NCBI RefSeq assembly: GCF_035594125.1
Contig: NC_087171.1
Coordinates: 18,970,767-19,034,766 of the forward strand
From: Scylla paramamosain
Taxonomy: Eukaryota; Arthropoda; Malacostraca; Decapoda; Portunidae
Direction: 5' to 3'
DNA: 64,000 nucleotides
The notes below the pieces were generated by a model, which worked only from the letters and a program-made list of their open reading frames with translations, made no database searches and was not told the DNA's origin. This document shows positions 27,656-41,105 of this stretch, in pieces. The position numbers and the translations under genes were made by a program. The first letter of the stretch is position 1, and every line of letters starts with the position of its first letter.

Positions 27656-27844
27656 CAGTAATCGTAACAGTGAAAACATTAATGATTCAGGGGCCGGGCC
27701 GGTGCAGGACCATTAAGGCGTGTGGCCGAGTTTACAGTAACCATCCACTGAATAACCAAAATATAAATTAGGCAAAGCAACGTTCCGGAGACGGTTATGT
27801 AGTGACGCGACGCGGCGCTGATGGCGAGGGGCAGGGCAAGGGAA

Positions 27845-27846
<2 letters not shown>

Positions 27847-27909
<63 letters not shown>

Positions 27910-27913
27910 ACTG

Positions 27914-27951
<38 letters not shown>

Positions 27952-27952
27952 G

Positions 27953-27994
<42 letters not shown>

Positions 27995-27996
27995 CT
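27847..27996. repeat. (CTG)n(CTA)n(CTG)n microsatellite
   Basis: Trinucleotide array with a CTG block, a central CTA block and a second CTG block. Long poly-Leu or poly-Ala frames here are products of the repeat. Confidence 0.95.
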
Positions 27997-28365
27997 TCTT
28001 CTATTACATATTACTGTTGCTGTCGCTGTTACTGTTGCTGCTGCAGTTGCTGTTGTTGCTACTTATTGTTTTTTTTTTTTTATCTACAATTACGAAGAAC
28101 AGCATCACGATGGTTCTCAGTCTGTGCCACACAAACGATGTTATAATTTTGGAATGGAGGAGTGGAGTAAAAAAAAAAGCAGAGAACCTAGGTGTACATG
28201 AAGAGGAGGGGAAGAAGTGGTGGAAGGCTGAACCCAAGATTACGAAGCGTGTGGCCGAACATATGCACGACTGTAACGTAAGTGTTGATCATGTTCGTCT
28301 TTCATGGATTTCCTCGCATACTCACCAATATACTGTTACTGTCATCCTCTTCGTCGTCATTTTCG

Positions 28366-28600
28366 GCAGATAGAGAGTTTTTTGGGAGGTTTAGTGACGT
28401 CTTTAGACAACATCCGTGCCTATGAAAAATACAGAGCAAAGAATGTGATGATAAAGGAAGGAGAAATTGTGTATATGATGCCTTACTAGAAAAGATACGG
28501 GAGAATGATGCAACAGCTACTCGAGATCCTGTAACCAAGAAAATAAACAATCTCTGGAGTTGTGTCCGGAAAGAAGTGGAGAAAATTGAAGTTTCAGTGA
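28366..28600 (+). pseudogene. Broken MADF DNA-binding domain
   Basis: Following a cttttcggcag-like acceptor, the frame from 28366 reads FFGRFSDVFRQHPCL, a TGA stop at 28423-28425 where the family has Trp, then KIQSKECDDKGRRNCVYDAL, and further on ATRDPVTKKINNLWSCVRKE. This is the MADF (Adf-1/BESS-type Myb/SANT) pattern HPCLW..KS..Y.D...R..AY..L......T...V..KI.NLR..+R+E. The stop in place of the invariant Trp makes it a pseudogene or transposon relic. It sits in the spacer between two genes that use related DNA-binding modules, so a dead module is one reading; MADF genes carried by transposons are the other. Confidence 0.65.
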
Positions 28601-28994
28601 GCTGCTGTATCTTGAAGGTCCAACAGACACATAGTTCCCCTACAGCCAACCTATATGATACTAGCGATAAAGATTGTTTTATGTTTATGCAATATAACTA
28701 CTGCCTGCTTAAGGTGCATAGTCTTATTATTACTGAGTGGAGGAAACACACTACCTCGTCTCGGCAAACTTAAGATAATCGGAATGTTCACAGGTGTTCC
28801 TGATATTGGAACTAGAACGGAATCTAATGTCAGTCGTAGCATCTGTGGATTTTTATTTATGTATTTATTTATTTATTTTTTTTTACTCAGCCTCCTGCGA
28901 TTTGGAATTCTTCAAGACCGGAGAAGCACATCTCTGAAAGGAAAACTGAATGAATCTCGTCTTTGGACTGATCCTGTTAGGTTTTTGGAGGAGC

Positions 28995-28999
<5 letters not shown>

Positions 29000-29062
<63 letters not shown>
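29000..29062. repeat. (CT)n microsatellite
   Basis: Perfect CT run of about 62 bases. Confidence 0.95.
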
Positions 29063-29068
<6 letters not shown>

Positions 29069-29454
29069 TCTCATTGTTTGTATTGTAACCCTTCACCAAT
29101 TTACTTTGAATGAAAAGGTAAGAAAAGTTTCTCAATTTTCTTCTCAGTTTTCTACGGCGTTCACTTGTTTATATTTTCACTTACGGTAATTAACTTATTT
29201 TCTGGTGTCGTTTATCTCTGCTCTGTCTCTGTCTTGGCTTCCTCAGTCGCTAAGTTGATCCCTCTGCCAGCCTTACTGATTGCTTGGTACCAGTTCTGTC
29301 TATACCACCTACATGACCTGCCATTCTTTTGTCTCATAAATGGTTCTCTTGGTTATCTGAATAATCTCTTATTTTTTGCGAGTATTTTGCTAAACATAAT
29401 ATTACTGTGGAGTTATTGTCGTTGTAAATTACTTTCTTGACAAACAAACGCATT

Positions 29455-29770
29455 CGTGCCAAAGATACACCGGCGCCACAAACACACAGGCCTCATGAAC
29501 ACATTGGCGCCAAATATCCACTGGCGCCACAAATAATAATAATCAAGCGCCAGAAACATGAACAGACACCAAAAAATCATTGAAGCCACAAAATCCCAGG
29601 CGCCACAATCTCACTCACGCCACAGACACTGTCGCCACAAACACTGATGCCTCAAAAATCCACCGGCGCCACTAAAAAAAGAAAGAAAGAAAGAAAGAAA
29701 GAAAATCCTATTGATACCAAGAACACACTAGCGCCACAAGCAACAGCGCCACAAACAGTCGCCGCATACA
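29455..29770. repeat. Degenerate GCGCCACAAA minisatellite
   Basis: The word (G)GCGCCACAAA or close variants recurs more than ten times with irregular spacers of about 10-20 bases, for example near 29470, 29510, 29528, 29600, 29630, 29664, 29730 and 29745. It includes a short (AAAG)n block at about 29680-29705. No coding signal. Confidence 0.6.
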
Positions 29771-30117
29771 TCAGCTTCTCGAACACCAGACTGAAAGTAT
29801 CACCTTATCACCATAATCTCGATTCCTTTTTGAATTATTCGGAGCTAAAGCAAAATTTCTGTACAGGGAATATATATATGTAAAAATAAAGGAAAAAAGA
29901 AAAAGAAAGTGATGGTAATGAAGAGCGAGGCACTCTGTTGTATTGTATCCGTGTTTAAAAGTATTCCGGTTACTTTTATGTTATACGACGCGGTGAAATG
30001 AGGAGTTCTGAGGCAAGGGTGGATGCGCTCATAAAACCTGGTGAAACACTTCTTTCCCGGAACACTGCGCCATAACAGTAATATCCGATCAAAATATCCC
30101 TAATAGAAAAGAATGGC

Positions 30118-30118
<1 letters not shown>

Positions 30119-30153
<35 letters not shown>
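30119..30153. repeat. (GA)n microsatellite
   Basis: GA run of 35 bases. Confidence 0.9.
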
Positions 30154-30156
<3 letters not shown>

Positions 30157-31267
30157 ATTAGTACATAACACAGACAGCATGATATTGACAGATGATGCGA
30201 GTATTCTGAGTATGTTAAAGAGATACTTTTGTTCTGTATTTGATTTCAGAACTACTGCTAATAACAGTGACAATATTGACGAAAATGGTAGTAATGAGAG
30301 TAATTCTGGGATCGAGAGGGACAATAATTAAGTTACGAATATTGAATTCTGCAACAATAATTATAATAATGGTGGTGGCAGCGATGATTATAATAATGAT
30401 GATGGGAATGAGAGGATTTTGAATGAAGACAATAATGCTGTTGATAAAGGTGATGATGATAATTGGAACAAAGAACGGTGATAGCAAAGATAAGGTGATA
30501 AGAGTGATTGTATTGCCAACCCAAGTGACGCCTGGCAGATCTTGGGGGAGTAGGTAAGAATGTACAGTATTATACAGATGAAGACATGAGGGACTGAAAA
30601 ATATGGGTGTTTCTGATGGAGGATGCTGTGAGTGAGGTGAGGATCATTGAATGTTGCAAAGTAAAGGCGATGCTGAACCCTCTTTGTGGAAGAAAAAAAG
30701 AACAGGAAAACAGCAACAAACCAACAACAATACTCTCAACGTGTACTTTTACCTTCATTCCTTCGGTAAGCTAATAATATATAAAGGAAACAAATGAGGA
30801 ACCAGTAAGATATAAAAGAAAGAACTCATAACAAAAATAACAATGGACGGACGGGACTCATCACGAAGCGTCATCTATCCATTTCTTGTCCAGCTTGATA
30901 ACAAAACACCCAATCAGATCCGTCTATAGAGGAAAGACGACGTAACATTCCCCGACACAAGTATACCCTAGCAACACAAGAAGTAACTGGGAGTAACTCT
31001 CATACCACACTGCAACACCAGATATTTGTGTTGTGTGGAGGTACATTGTTTTGCTCGCTTGTTCCGGCGGCTCTAATCTCCGTTTTCTGTGATTTTGAGC
31101 CGGTAGTTCAGAATATTTACTCATAACATCTGTCCATTACTCACTAGTCCATAGATTGCTGTAGGTACATATGTTTGCGGTGAATGGCGAGAGAAGATGA
31201 ACACCTGCGGATTTCTGCCTCACCACCTTGATCACTACTGCATCAAGGCTCAACGTGTGATTCTTTG

Positions 31268-31269
<2 letters not shown>

Positions 31270-31353
<84 letters not shown>
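31270..31353. repeat. (CT)n microsatellite
   Basis: CT run of 84 bases with one slip near 31334. Confidence 0.95.
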
Positions 31354-32456
31354 CGGACAATCCTTCCTCATCACATCGGGATCCATTTCTTCCATAAGTT
31401 ACTCTTTGGTTTTGTCATCTAATTTTCTTCCTTTCCCTCCAGCTGTGCAGACCATTTCAGACTGACGAGTTTGACCACTTTCACCGTGACACAGTGCATC
31501 TCTGTTCTGTACCAGACAAACATGCCAAACATACAACCCACACTTTCAGTACCTTCACCATCCCTTCTGTTCACATAGACGTTTCTCTCATAACGTATTA
31601 CAGCTGCCTGAATCATATACTTTTGACTTCTTCAGTATCCATGTTTCACTCTGTCTAAAATACCAATTTCTTTGCGAATGGTTTGTCTTAGTATAATTTA
31701 TATTTTAATTGTGCAGGTTATTTGACCAGAACACAATATGGATATCTTAATTATATCCGAACTCCACTATTAGTAAATTCTAATTTATATAATGATTTCT
31801 TCAATTTTTTTTTTTTTTTTACTTTGAATATATAAAAATACTTCTCTTGAGTATTGATTTCTCTTTTTTATGATGTAAGGATCTGTGTCCTTTAGACTTT
31901 TTTATGGATAGTGGTGGCCGGCCCAGGTCCTTCAGGAAGTGCCACGTCACTCCTGCTGTCCCTTTCGAGTGAAGTCGTACTCGAAGATGTGATGCGGCAT
32001 CAAGTCAGCAGTAGCGGGTCTTAACACGGATTCAGTGTCCACCACTTCATTCGCTGACCACTCATCCATCCCAGCTAGAGAGAAAACAGTGGTTCGATAT
32101 ATGTGCACAAGTACGGTCTTCACCTTTTGCGAGGAAGGATGCAAATAAGGCAATCTTCGTCTCATAGATAATTCTAAAGTTACTGATTTACCCATGGCGT
32201 GATGCACTAAATCTTTGATCGATCCTTCACTTGAATGACAAAAATGCTGGCTGCAAATAAATCGGTTTTTTCCATGACACACCACGCAGGTGAACTATAG
32301 AAACTTTACTGGGTTTCCCCCTCTCATCGCAGGTGTGCGAGATATCGCGACCGACGGAGGGGCCGCCCATTACAAACAGAATGATTTAATGATCTTTACG
32401 CCAACACAGGCTTCGACCCAAGTTCTGACTTCCATAATTATTAAATAGGACCATTT

Positions 32457-32510
32457 TATTATTATTTTTATTATTATTATTATTATTATTACTATTACTA
32501 TTACTATTAC

Positions 32511-32554
<44 letters not shown>
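32457..32554. repeat. (TTA)n microsatellite
   Basis: TTA/TAC trinucleotide and hexanucleotide run. Confidence 0.95.
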
Positions 32555-32555
<1 letters not shown>

Positions 32556-32957
32556 CATTATTATTGCTCTCATTTTTTTTCGAAATAATTAAATGTCATG
32601 GATAGGTCTACCACTAGCGGAGGGTTGCTTCCAAGTGAACGAAGGAAACGTCTTCCAATTCTTTCTTTGTCCCATACAGTTGATGACTTCCCGTTAGTCA
32701 TCAGGTGACGAGTCTTTCACTGTTCTCATAAAAAAAAAAAGAAAAAAAAAAAGTATCTTAGACTAGCAGTGTGTTTTTTGTAAAAAGCCAAATGTAGTTT
32801 GTCCAACTTGAAATGCACTGTTTGGTTGATGGATGGGTGGACATTGTTGGAAAATCTCTGAAAGTTATATGACATTTATCTGTTGCTTGTTAAAAGTGAA
32901 ATGAAAACTGTGATCGATTATATAGTTCTCCGAATCATTTGTCAATTGAGTTGTGTC

Positions 32958-33062
<105 letters not shown>

Positions 33063-34473
33063 ATAATGTTGTGTATGTGCTGTTGGGATCCCCGCCAACT
33101 ATCTAGCACACCTGTTGAGGGACGTCAGATGAAAACTTAATTTAACAGGCTGTCGTGGAAGTTGTTTGGGTCTTCACAAGTGTGTTCGTGACTGTAGTGA
33201 TTTTTCAACGATTATTCTGCACCATCAGTGAGGGAGAAAAAAAAAATAAATAAATAAATAAAACACTCGTGAGAACTCGACTGTTCATCTTCGTGGCCTT
33301 TGAAAATAGTCCTGGTGAGGGAACACAATTTAAGGACGCGGGCCTCAGGTGGATATTTACCCAAGGAAGGGAATGGGACTTTAGGAACCTTTGTGTTATA
33401 TTTTCATAAACACTCAAATGTTTTACTGATGCTGCTCATACTTACTTTTCATTTCACAAGCCCTGAAAACCACTCTTGCGGTATACGTAGTTAAATAGTG
33501 ATTATTAGGTTAGGGTAATTATGCACTTAGAAGTGATGAAATATGTATGCAAATATGTAATGGAACTGATAAGATATACGCTTAATCATGCACTTGTTTA
33601 AGGAAATAAATATTTACTCCAGTAATATTTAATAACTTGGTCATCTTAACCTTCTCATTTTAGCAGCATAACCGAAGTGGCACCCCACCTGAATTACACT
33701 CCGAAGGTACTTAAGTAAGTCAAGTATTTCACCAAAGTTTACTTTCCACAAAACGTGTCGACGAGTCAAGCCTCTTCATTGAAGGTTTACTTCACGAAAC
33801 ACAATGTGCTGACGGTCATTTACACTGACCGTGTTCCTTCTAATTAGCATGAGATTTATGAATAAATTAAGACTGTAAGTACTACAACAGGTATGATATT
33901 CATTAATAATAGCCACTTTTTTTTCCAGAAATACGTCGTAACAACAAAAAGTTAAGAATATTAACACAGCCTCAACAATAGTAAATATTTTCATCTTTAT
34001 ATAAACATGCGCAAATGCATGATTATCCTAAGAAGAATCATAGAAGTGGATAATCACATTCACTACTCGAGTAACATACACCACTCGTTACCACTGTGTT
34101 AAGTGTTTTCTCCAATATTAAGGCACTCGATTTGCTTAGAATCTACCAGTTGTTCCATAAGGAGACTGCCAGCAGCTCAGATGACTTGGGATTGAGAGGA
34201 AACACAGAACACAGTGTGAGAAAATGTAACAGGTCCTTGATTTCTGACCGCGACTGTACATCGCGTCAGCCGCTGAGTTGCCTCGCATGCGTGTGGTAGA
34301 CAGGCTGTCGTGTGATAACACTGCCCCTCCTGTGCTTTATGTTTTCCTCTTAAAGAAGCGAGAGAAAGAATAACCTGACCTGATGTTTTGAGAATTATAA
34401 AGAAGTAACAAAATAAATAGATGGTGTAAAAAAAGTTTGCAATGATAATGATAATGATGATGGTAATGGTGGT

Positions 34474-34585
<112 letters not shown>

Positions 34586-36139
34586 CAAGTAAATGAAGGG
34601 AAAGGACTGGAGAGTATGATGACCGGGGAATCATGATTACTGGAGGGAGTTACAGTCTTTTAATAGATAACAAATTGACTTTTAATGACGTGAAGGAAGA
34701 AATTCTGAGTTAACGGTAACACTGATACAGTCAGGATTGAAGTGTGCAGCTTGGTTTGCTAACTACGAGAAAATACACAAACTTGAAGGGGACACTAAAA
34801 AAAAAAAAAATAGTTCCGTTATGAAGCCGCTGATATTGTAAGGCCTCGTAAAATTAAATACGGAATCAAATAAGGTCAAAATTTTATTAAAGGAGACAAA
34901 GAAGAGATGTACTTATAATGTTTAGAATCAATATAGAGCTGGAAAAAGTAGACAAGGATGCCGGAAGGATAAGAAAACATGATCATGGATACGAAGAAAA
35001 GAGAAAAAAGTAACTAGACGTCGTAATATTGCTATAAAATGTAGCTACCAAAATAAAACTATCGATAGAACTAGTTTGAAATGGAGACGGCGCGAGCGAG
35101 AAACATCCATGCTTTCAAAAGTTGAGTTGAGTCAGAGACGGAGAGAGACAGGACAAGACAAGCTTAGCCCAAATCCTGAATAGTAAGAGATCCATTCGCG
35201 TTAGCTCACCTCGGTGAAGTAAAGCTGATATAATGTCCCTGAAAAAGCCAAGAAGTTGAAAGAGGCTGGAGAACACCTTAGTCTGTATAGGAAGAGGCGT
35301 CTGCTGCTGAACAATATGGACGATGGAGGATTGGAGAGGGTTGAGTGAAGGATGAATGCTGAAGAAAGACTTGTGAATAGATGGACTGACTATCAGATTA
35401 CTAAACGCTGCTTAAAATATAAAAATTCTTATTAGGACATTATAGAATATTGAGAAACGTACGTAAAACACATTGAAATATAGATAATCAAGCATTACAA
35501 TCAGGTATTTTTAAGAGGCCAGCTACTTCCACATATGAAAGAGAAGCTTCCCAAACCACCGCCACACGCATCCTTCCCTATCACTGAGGAGAGGAAGCAA
35601 AGTCCGTCCTCCCTCCCCGATGCTCCCGAAGATATCGCTGGCGGAGCTCAATAAAGGTGGGTCATTGAACCACCAAGTGAGGAAATCATGGGGATAAGAA
35701 AGTCACCACAATAGGGATGAGGACGCCCCCCCCTCCCATCCCCTAAAATATCCGTGTGTCATCTTACGGGGGGTGAATTTACTAGCGGCGTCCCTTACCA
35801 GCGAGTCAGTCCACTGTTGTTCAATACCTCGACTCCTTGCTGAACGTTGCGTAACTCGTTCGGACCGACAGCATTCCACCGCTCTTGCCAACACCGGCGA
35901 ACCCACTTTTAAGCTGGCGGCCGAGTGTCTTGTGCGACGCTGAGAACTGGATCAAAACAGGCCTCCTGGAGACATTTGGCCATGACATATGCTCTCCATT
36001 GCAAAGGGCGTGGGCGTGGAACCCAGGGAAAGCTGACAATCAGGCCTCGTTGCATACTGAAGAAGACCCATTTGTGGATCGCCTTAACTAATCTGTAGAG
36101 GAGAATTCAAGATCACTGCAGGGATCGCTAGAAACAGCG

Positions 36140-36330
36140 AAAGAGGACTCCAGGACAATATAGATAACGTTCAGAGCACACTAAAACAGCTAAGATTTTG
36201 GGCGTAAAGAATAACAGAAGTATGCTTGAAGGGCTGCACTTTGGATAAAATAAGGAAATATGACCTTATATTCTCGTCGAATCTAGAGTTACCAGTAAAA
36301 ACCAGACACTCAGGGAGGTTAGATGTTGTA
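36140..36330 (+). pseudogene. Possible retrotransposon reverse-transcriptase relic
   Basis: With frame changes and stops, fragments LHFG, then PYILVESRVTSKNQTLR, line up with the reverse-transcriptase palm/thumb pattern LHFG..N....Y.L......+.LGV seen in Jockey/CR1-type elements. The match is weak and the rest of the neighbourhood is not recognisable. Confidence 0.25.
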
Positions 36331-36957
36331 GGTCGCTACGGTTGTTGCGTTACCATTTGTCTGCTAAATAAAAACCGCAAGGAAATCATCGAATCAAGAT
36401 GGATTTATTTGTCCGTATTTTTGAAGAGTCAGCCCTTCTTTTAAGTGTTGAGGGAAATACAAACTGAAAAATGCTATAGAAATACTACTGAAATGTGGAA
36501 TAATTTTGAGTGAAGTGAAAACGCCTTCGTGTATCTGCTTCCCTGGTAACGTGATGGGCCTCCTCGTTATGGTGATGGGAGAGTCTTTACAGAGCACCAC
36601 TTGAACTACTCATCTTCATGCTGAAAGAGCGACAACACTGCATCACCATCACCATCACCATCACCAACATGCAACAGTAATACCCACGCTTCAGATCTTA
36701 ACAGGAAGACAGATACATGAAAACCCTCGCTAATTATTTTCCCAGTGAAGCGGCTTAGTACACACAACACTCATCCTCGCACATAGCAGGGTCACTCAAG
36801 GCCGTGGTGACTGCTTAGCGATCCAAGTCCTTAATCCACCACGCCCCTGCAGTTCACATGTTGACTGTTGGTGTGTGCATAACTCACATGACCATCACGC
36901 GGTGGTTTATTATTTATACACCACACCCTCACACTCAGAGCCATCATCACCCGTCGC

Positions 36958-36960
<3 letters not shown>

Positions 36961-37003
<43 letters not shown>

Positions 37004-37065
37004 AGATAGATACATGGATAGATAGGCAGATAATTTATTGATCTCAAAGTCACACACTCACAAAG

Positions 37066-37151
<86 letters not shown>
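36961..37151. repeat. (AC)n and (CT)n microsatellites
   Basis: AC run at 36961-36999 and CT run at 37071-37151. Confidence 0.95.
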
Positions 37152-37154
<3 letters not shown>

Positions 37155-37756
37155 CGTAGTTTCTTTAGATTTTGGTAAAGGAAAATGAGGGCATGGCAGA
37201 TTACGGGGTTACTTACGTATATCCACAAACACGCTCATCGCTCATGGCAGAAGTGAAAATAACAGCCATTTAATTTTCCTGAATGGTCTGGTGAGAGAAA
37301 ATGTACGCTAGGAGGAGAATGAAGGGTGACTTGCCTATATTTACACGTATCGAAGGAGCGGACAGTATGTAGACGTAATATATGACGTAGTAAATTCACC
37401 TCCTATAAGGGTGACAAATCCTCTCTACTAGTGCACTGGGAGTCTGACTTGATGAGATTCCAGTAGTCTTACCCACATATTCCTTACCTATTCATTAGTA
37501 ACCTCTTCTCCTTGTTATACCATCCTTTTAAGTGTTCTTGATTATTTCTTCAGCTTATTTTGCTCTTTCTGTGATTTTTTTTTTCTTTTTACGTGTTTGC
37601 CAATATGTCTGAGCTGTTCATCCATGGTCTGTCACGTTTTCTCTTCTATTACGTATATGAAATAGTATCTTTTCATTGCGTGTGTTATTATTATTATTAT
37701 TATTTTTATTTTTTGGTGCTGTAATCTGCATTCGTCTGTACTTATCAGTCCGTTTG

Positions 37757-37757
<1 letters not shown>

Positions 37758-37853
<96 letters not shown>

Positions 37854-37911
37854 CGGTATGCTACTGTATGAACCTTATAAATTTTTAATGGCCAACACAC
37901 ACTCGCGAAGA

Positions 37912-37966
<55 letters not shown>
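37758..37966. repeat. (CA)n(GA)n and (CT)n microsatellites
   Basis: CA run joined to a GA run (37758-37851), then a CT run (37915-37966). The GA and CT blocks form an inverted repeat 64 bases apart. Confidence 0.95.
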
Positions 37967-37967
<1 letters not shown>

Positions 37968-38549
37968 AATTCAGCAGTGCCTCTCAGAACCACCGCAGTA
38001 GACACCAGTGGGTCGTGTATTCTGCTATCTGATCCAGGAGCACATTGATACACTCCCTGATCAGTAACCACCACTTAACGCCCTCACCACACCATCGCAG
38101 GAGTTTGAAGATTTCGCATTTATTTAAGCAACAGCGTAAGTGGGAGTCTTGTATTGTTATTATTTTCTAGTATAAGGTTTTGTGGTTATTATTATATTAT
38201 ACTCGTACAATGCCAGCAGTGTACTAGACCGAAAAGGCTATGCTTCATATGAATGAATGATTACTTCTGATATAAAGTTCGTAGTTTATGAAGCCTCTCG
38301 ATCTTAGGGCACATTAGTGTGATATAGTCAGCTCGTAAAAAAAAAAAAAAATGGAGGGAGGGATGGAAAGGAGGGATGTTTCAGACATTTTCTCTGTGTA
38401 CTTGACACTCGTCACACTCCTTGCTCAGTGTGCAGCACTGCCAGCGTTTTCTTGTGATTACTAGTAATTCTGAAGATGGATTGATCAACACAGACTCAAG
38501 CAGATTAGTAGGTAGATAGACAGATAGAATCTTGAATAGATGGACTAGT

Positions 38550-38550
38550 A

Positions 38551-38608
<58 letters not shown>
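38550..38608. repeat. (TA)n microsatellite
   Basis: TA run of about 59 bases. Confidence 0.95.
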
Positions 38609-38618
<10 letters not shown>

Positions 38619-38781
38619 TGAGGGATAAATATGTAGCTTTTAACCATGAATTTTTTTTTTTTTTATAAGTCTTAAGCAGTAATTCACCCGTAATTTGAAA
38701 GCACGACTAAAATCTGATGTTGAATTTCAACATTTTTGTTTTGCATTTGTATACATATAATTATTTATATGTACATTTTGT

Positions 38782-38784
<3 letters not shown>

Positions 38785-38860
<76 letters not shown>
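38785..38860. repeat. (TA)n microsatellite
   Basis: TA run of 76 bases. Confidence 0.95.
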
Positions 38861-38861
<1 letters not shown>

Positions 38862-39339
38862 GCACACACATACACGCAAACATGAAAGCAAGGTAACATG
38901 TACTGTGGAGAAATCTCAGTGGTGCGTTGTTGTGTGCGTGGTGACGGCGGCACCTGAGCAACCCCACGCTCGCCGCCGAGCCTTGCCCTAACAGAATTTT
39001 CCGAATCTTTACGCAGTTTCTTTTTGTTTCGCACAATTGAAAGTAATTCTTCATGTAAGTTTCTACACGTGTTCTGTGTAGTAGGCTTGAAGCCTACACA
39101 TAGTGAAGCATGTCAGAGACCACCCAGAGTGGCTTCTGAGGCTAAATTGTTGAAAATGTTATCATAAATAAGAGCCGGCGAGGACATGCGCGTACCAGCT
39201 CATCTCTGCTCCTCCTCCGTATGATGGTATAGTGTCACGAGACGACACTCATGTCCACCCTATCCCGAAGGTATTTGATTGCAAATAGAACACCCATTCT
39301 CCCTCGTCATTGGATTAACGTAATAGTAAGCAATCAATA

Positions 39340-39640
39340 GGAAGACTGCAAAGAAGCTTGTCCCTTTCGAGCAAGCGCACGTCGGTCTTCGTCAAGCTGA
39401 TCAAGGAATGGCGGACGGCTCACTGCGCATGCCTGTCGCGCCTATAACGAAATGGAGCGCTGTGTAACATTCGCTAGTGATCGCTCTACCGACCAATCAG
39501 CATTAAGCTTTCAAGTTGGATTCGCGCACGGGGGCCCGCAAACAACAACGGCCGAGAGAAGAGCCAGTCACCGTTCGCCTGCCTGCCTCGCTAGTGAAGC
39601 TGTGTTAAGGTTATTAGGACATCTAATTTTCATTCGTGCC
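39340..39640 (+). promoter_or_regulatory. Candidate promoter of gene B
   Basis: This CpG-bearing stretch ends about 110 bases before the ATG at 39754. It contains a near-consensus NRF1 word TGCGCATGCC (39424-39433) and a CCAAT box inside GACCAATCAG (39491-39500), the same 10-mer found upstream of the third BED exon of gene A. The transcription start is not determined. Confidence 0.4.
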
Positions 39641-39753
39641 TGATCGCTGCCTGCTTCTAAGGTTTACGGGTGCTTATCGATCGTCCTTCACCGTGCTTCG
39701 ACCAGCATCTCCCTCCGCCTGTTCTTTTCCGAGCAATTAATTCACGTTCCAGC

Positions 39754-40896
39754 ATGTCAGGGAGAAGATCAAATGTTGTCGAAAAGGTCAAGGCCACGGA
39801 AGCTGTTGACATGAGTGAAGAAATAGAAATAGAAAATGAATGTGAGATGCTTGATGGACAGGAAACTATTGAACCCGTGGAACACATGATTACCGAGACA
39901 GAAAATGAAAGTGTTGAAATATCTGAAAATGGACAGGTTGTGGAAGAAAAAAAAGTAGTTTCGGTTAGCGGCAGTGGCAGGCGCAGACGTAGGAAACAGG
40001 CTGTCAAGAGTGGCAACACTGAGCCTGTGATGAATGAAAACATCCTTGAAAATGAAAAGCCTGGTGAAGATGACCAAGAGGCTTGCTTTAAGATTGATAA
40101 AGTATACAGTGTTGCAGGTGAATCTGACGACCTGGAAAGTTATGACAAAGTGCAGGTGGACGAGAAGAGCGTCACCATTGACACCGTGCAGGATGAGGAC
40201 ATTACGATACAGACGGTGGAGGAAGTCATCCCCAACGACCACGAGGAAGAGGCCATTGTGAAGGTAACCACCAAGAAGCCTGAAGTCAAGGAAGAAAGTA
40301 AAGAAGCAACGGATGAAAGTAAAACAAAGGAAGAAAAGCAAATACAACCCCGGACCCTGCGAGCAACTCTGGCCAAGGTACCCCCCACACTGGCTGCGGG
40401 CGGCGGTGTGGGGAGCGTCCGCATGCTAGGGGGAGGGGTGCGCGGTACAAACATGCCTCTTATCGTCAGTATGGGCGCTGGCAATCCTGCCATACCTCTC
40501 CTACCAGCGGGCCTTCCTCCTGGTCGCTATGTCATCCTCCCAGGAAGCTCTACTACAACCACGAAAACATCTACCGTCACCACTATGTCTAGCAGCATGA
40601 CTCCTCGCCTGGCCACGAGCGTCGCCACCAGCGGCACACAAGGTCTTGTTGCCGCGCAGAAGACCCTTGCTGCTACCCCACTGGCCCCTCCCACCACCCC
40701 CCCGGCGACGGTAGGGGAAAAAATTTACACACGTGAGCGTGGCCGCCGTAAGTCTTATACAGCGGGAGAAAAATTAGCCATGATCAGAGCGGTTGAAGGA
40801 GGGCAGCGGAAGAGTGCAGTGGCAGATCGTTTTGGTGTGGCGCCGTCCACTCTCGCTAGTATACTGGCACAGAAACACAAGATAAGATCTGAACAG
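39754..40896 (+). CDS. Gene B alternative 5' exon 1: Psq/CENP-B-type helix-turn-helix
   Basis: The ATG at 39754 (agcATGt) opens 381 codons, ending TCT GAA CAG|gtaaat in phase 0. Residues 1 to about 215 are strongly acidic (Glu/Asp/Val-rich), with one basic patch GRRRRRKQ. The middle is Gly/Pro/Thr/Ser-rich. Residues about 332-381 form a Psq/CENP-B N-terminal helix-turn-helix: KSYTAGEKLAMIRAVEGG, then VADRFGVAPSTLASILAQK, with the turn GVAPSTLASIL typical of the fold. These domains bind DNA in Pipsqueak-group factors and in pogo/CENP-B-like proteins. The domain continues into the next exon with the basic stretch TRRRVRRYQLKDD. Spliced through the shared exons it gives an 878-residue protein. 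Confidence 0.85.
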
Positions 40897-41105
40897 GTAA
40901 ATTATCTTAGCAACAACAGTAGGTAGCATTTTTTTTTTTTTTTTTTTTGTTATTATATACTCGTGTCATAAAAGTATAGCTCACATTCCAGATGAACCAG
41001 TTTAAAGTTCTTATCAAACTTAATTAAGTAATACATTTATTGCCTATAAGAACAACCGTACGCTTAAGTCCAACTATCGATTAATACATTATTTCTCATT
41101 TTCAG

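Noticed and set aside
27802..28201. Poly-Leu / poly-Ala / poly-Thr frames
   Set aside because: Produced by the CTG/CTA trinucleotide array; the same holds at 25370-25861 and 46292-46659.
40897..40926. Read-through end of the Psq exon (VNYLSNNSR then stop)
   Set aside because: This is intron after a good gtaaat donor; splicing to 41106 extends the helix-turn-helix with a fitting basic stretch. An unspliced short isoform cannot be excluded.
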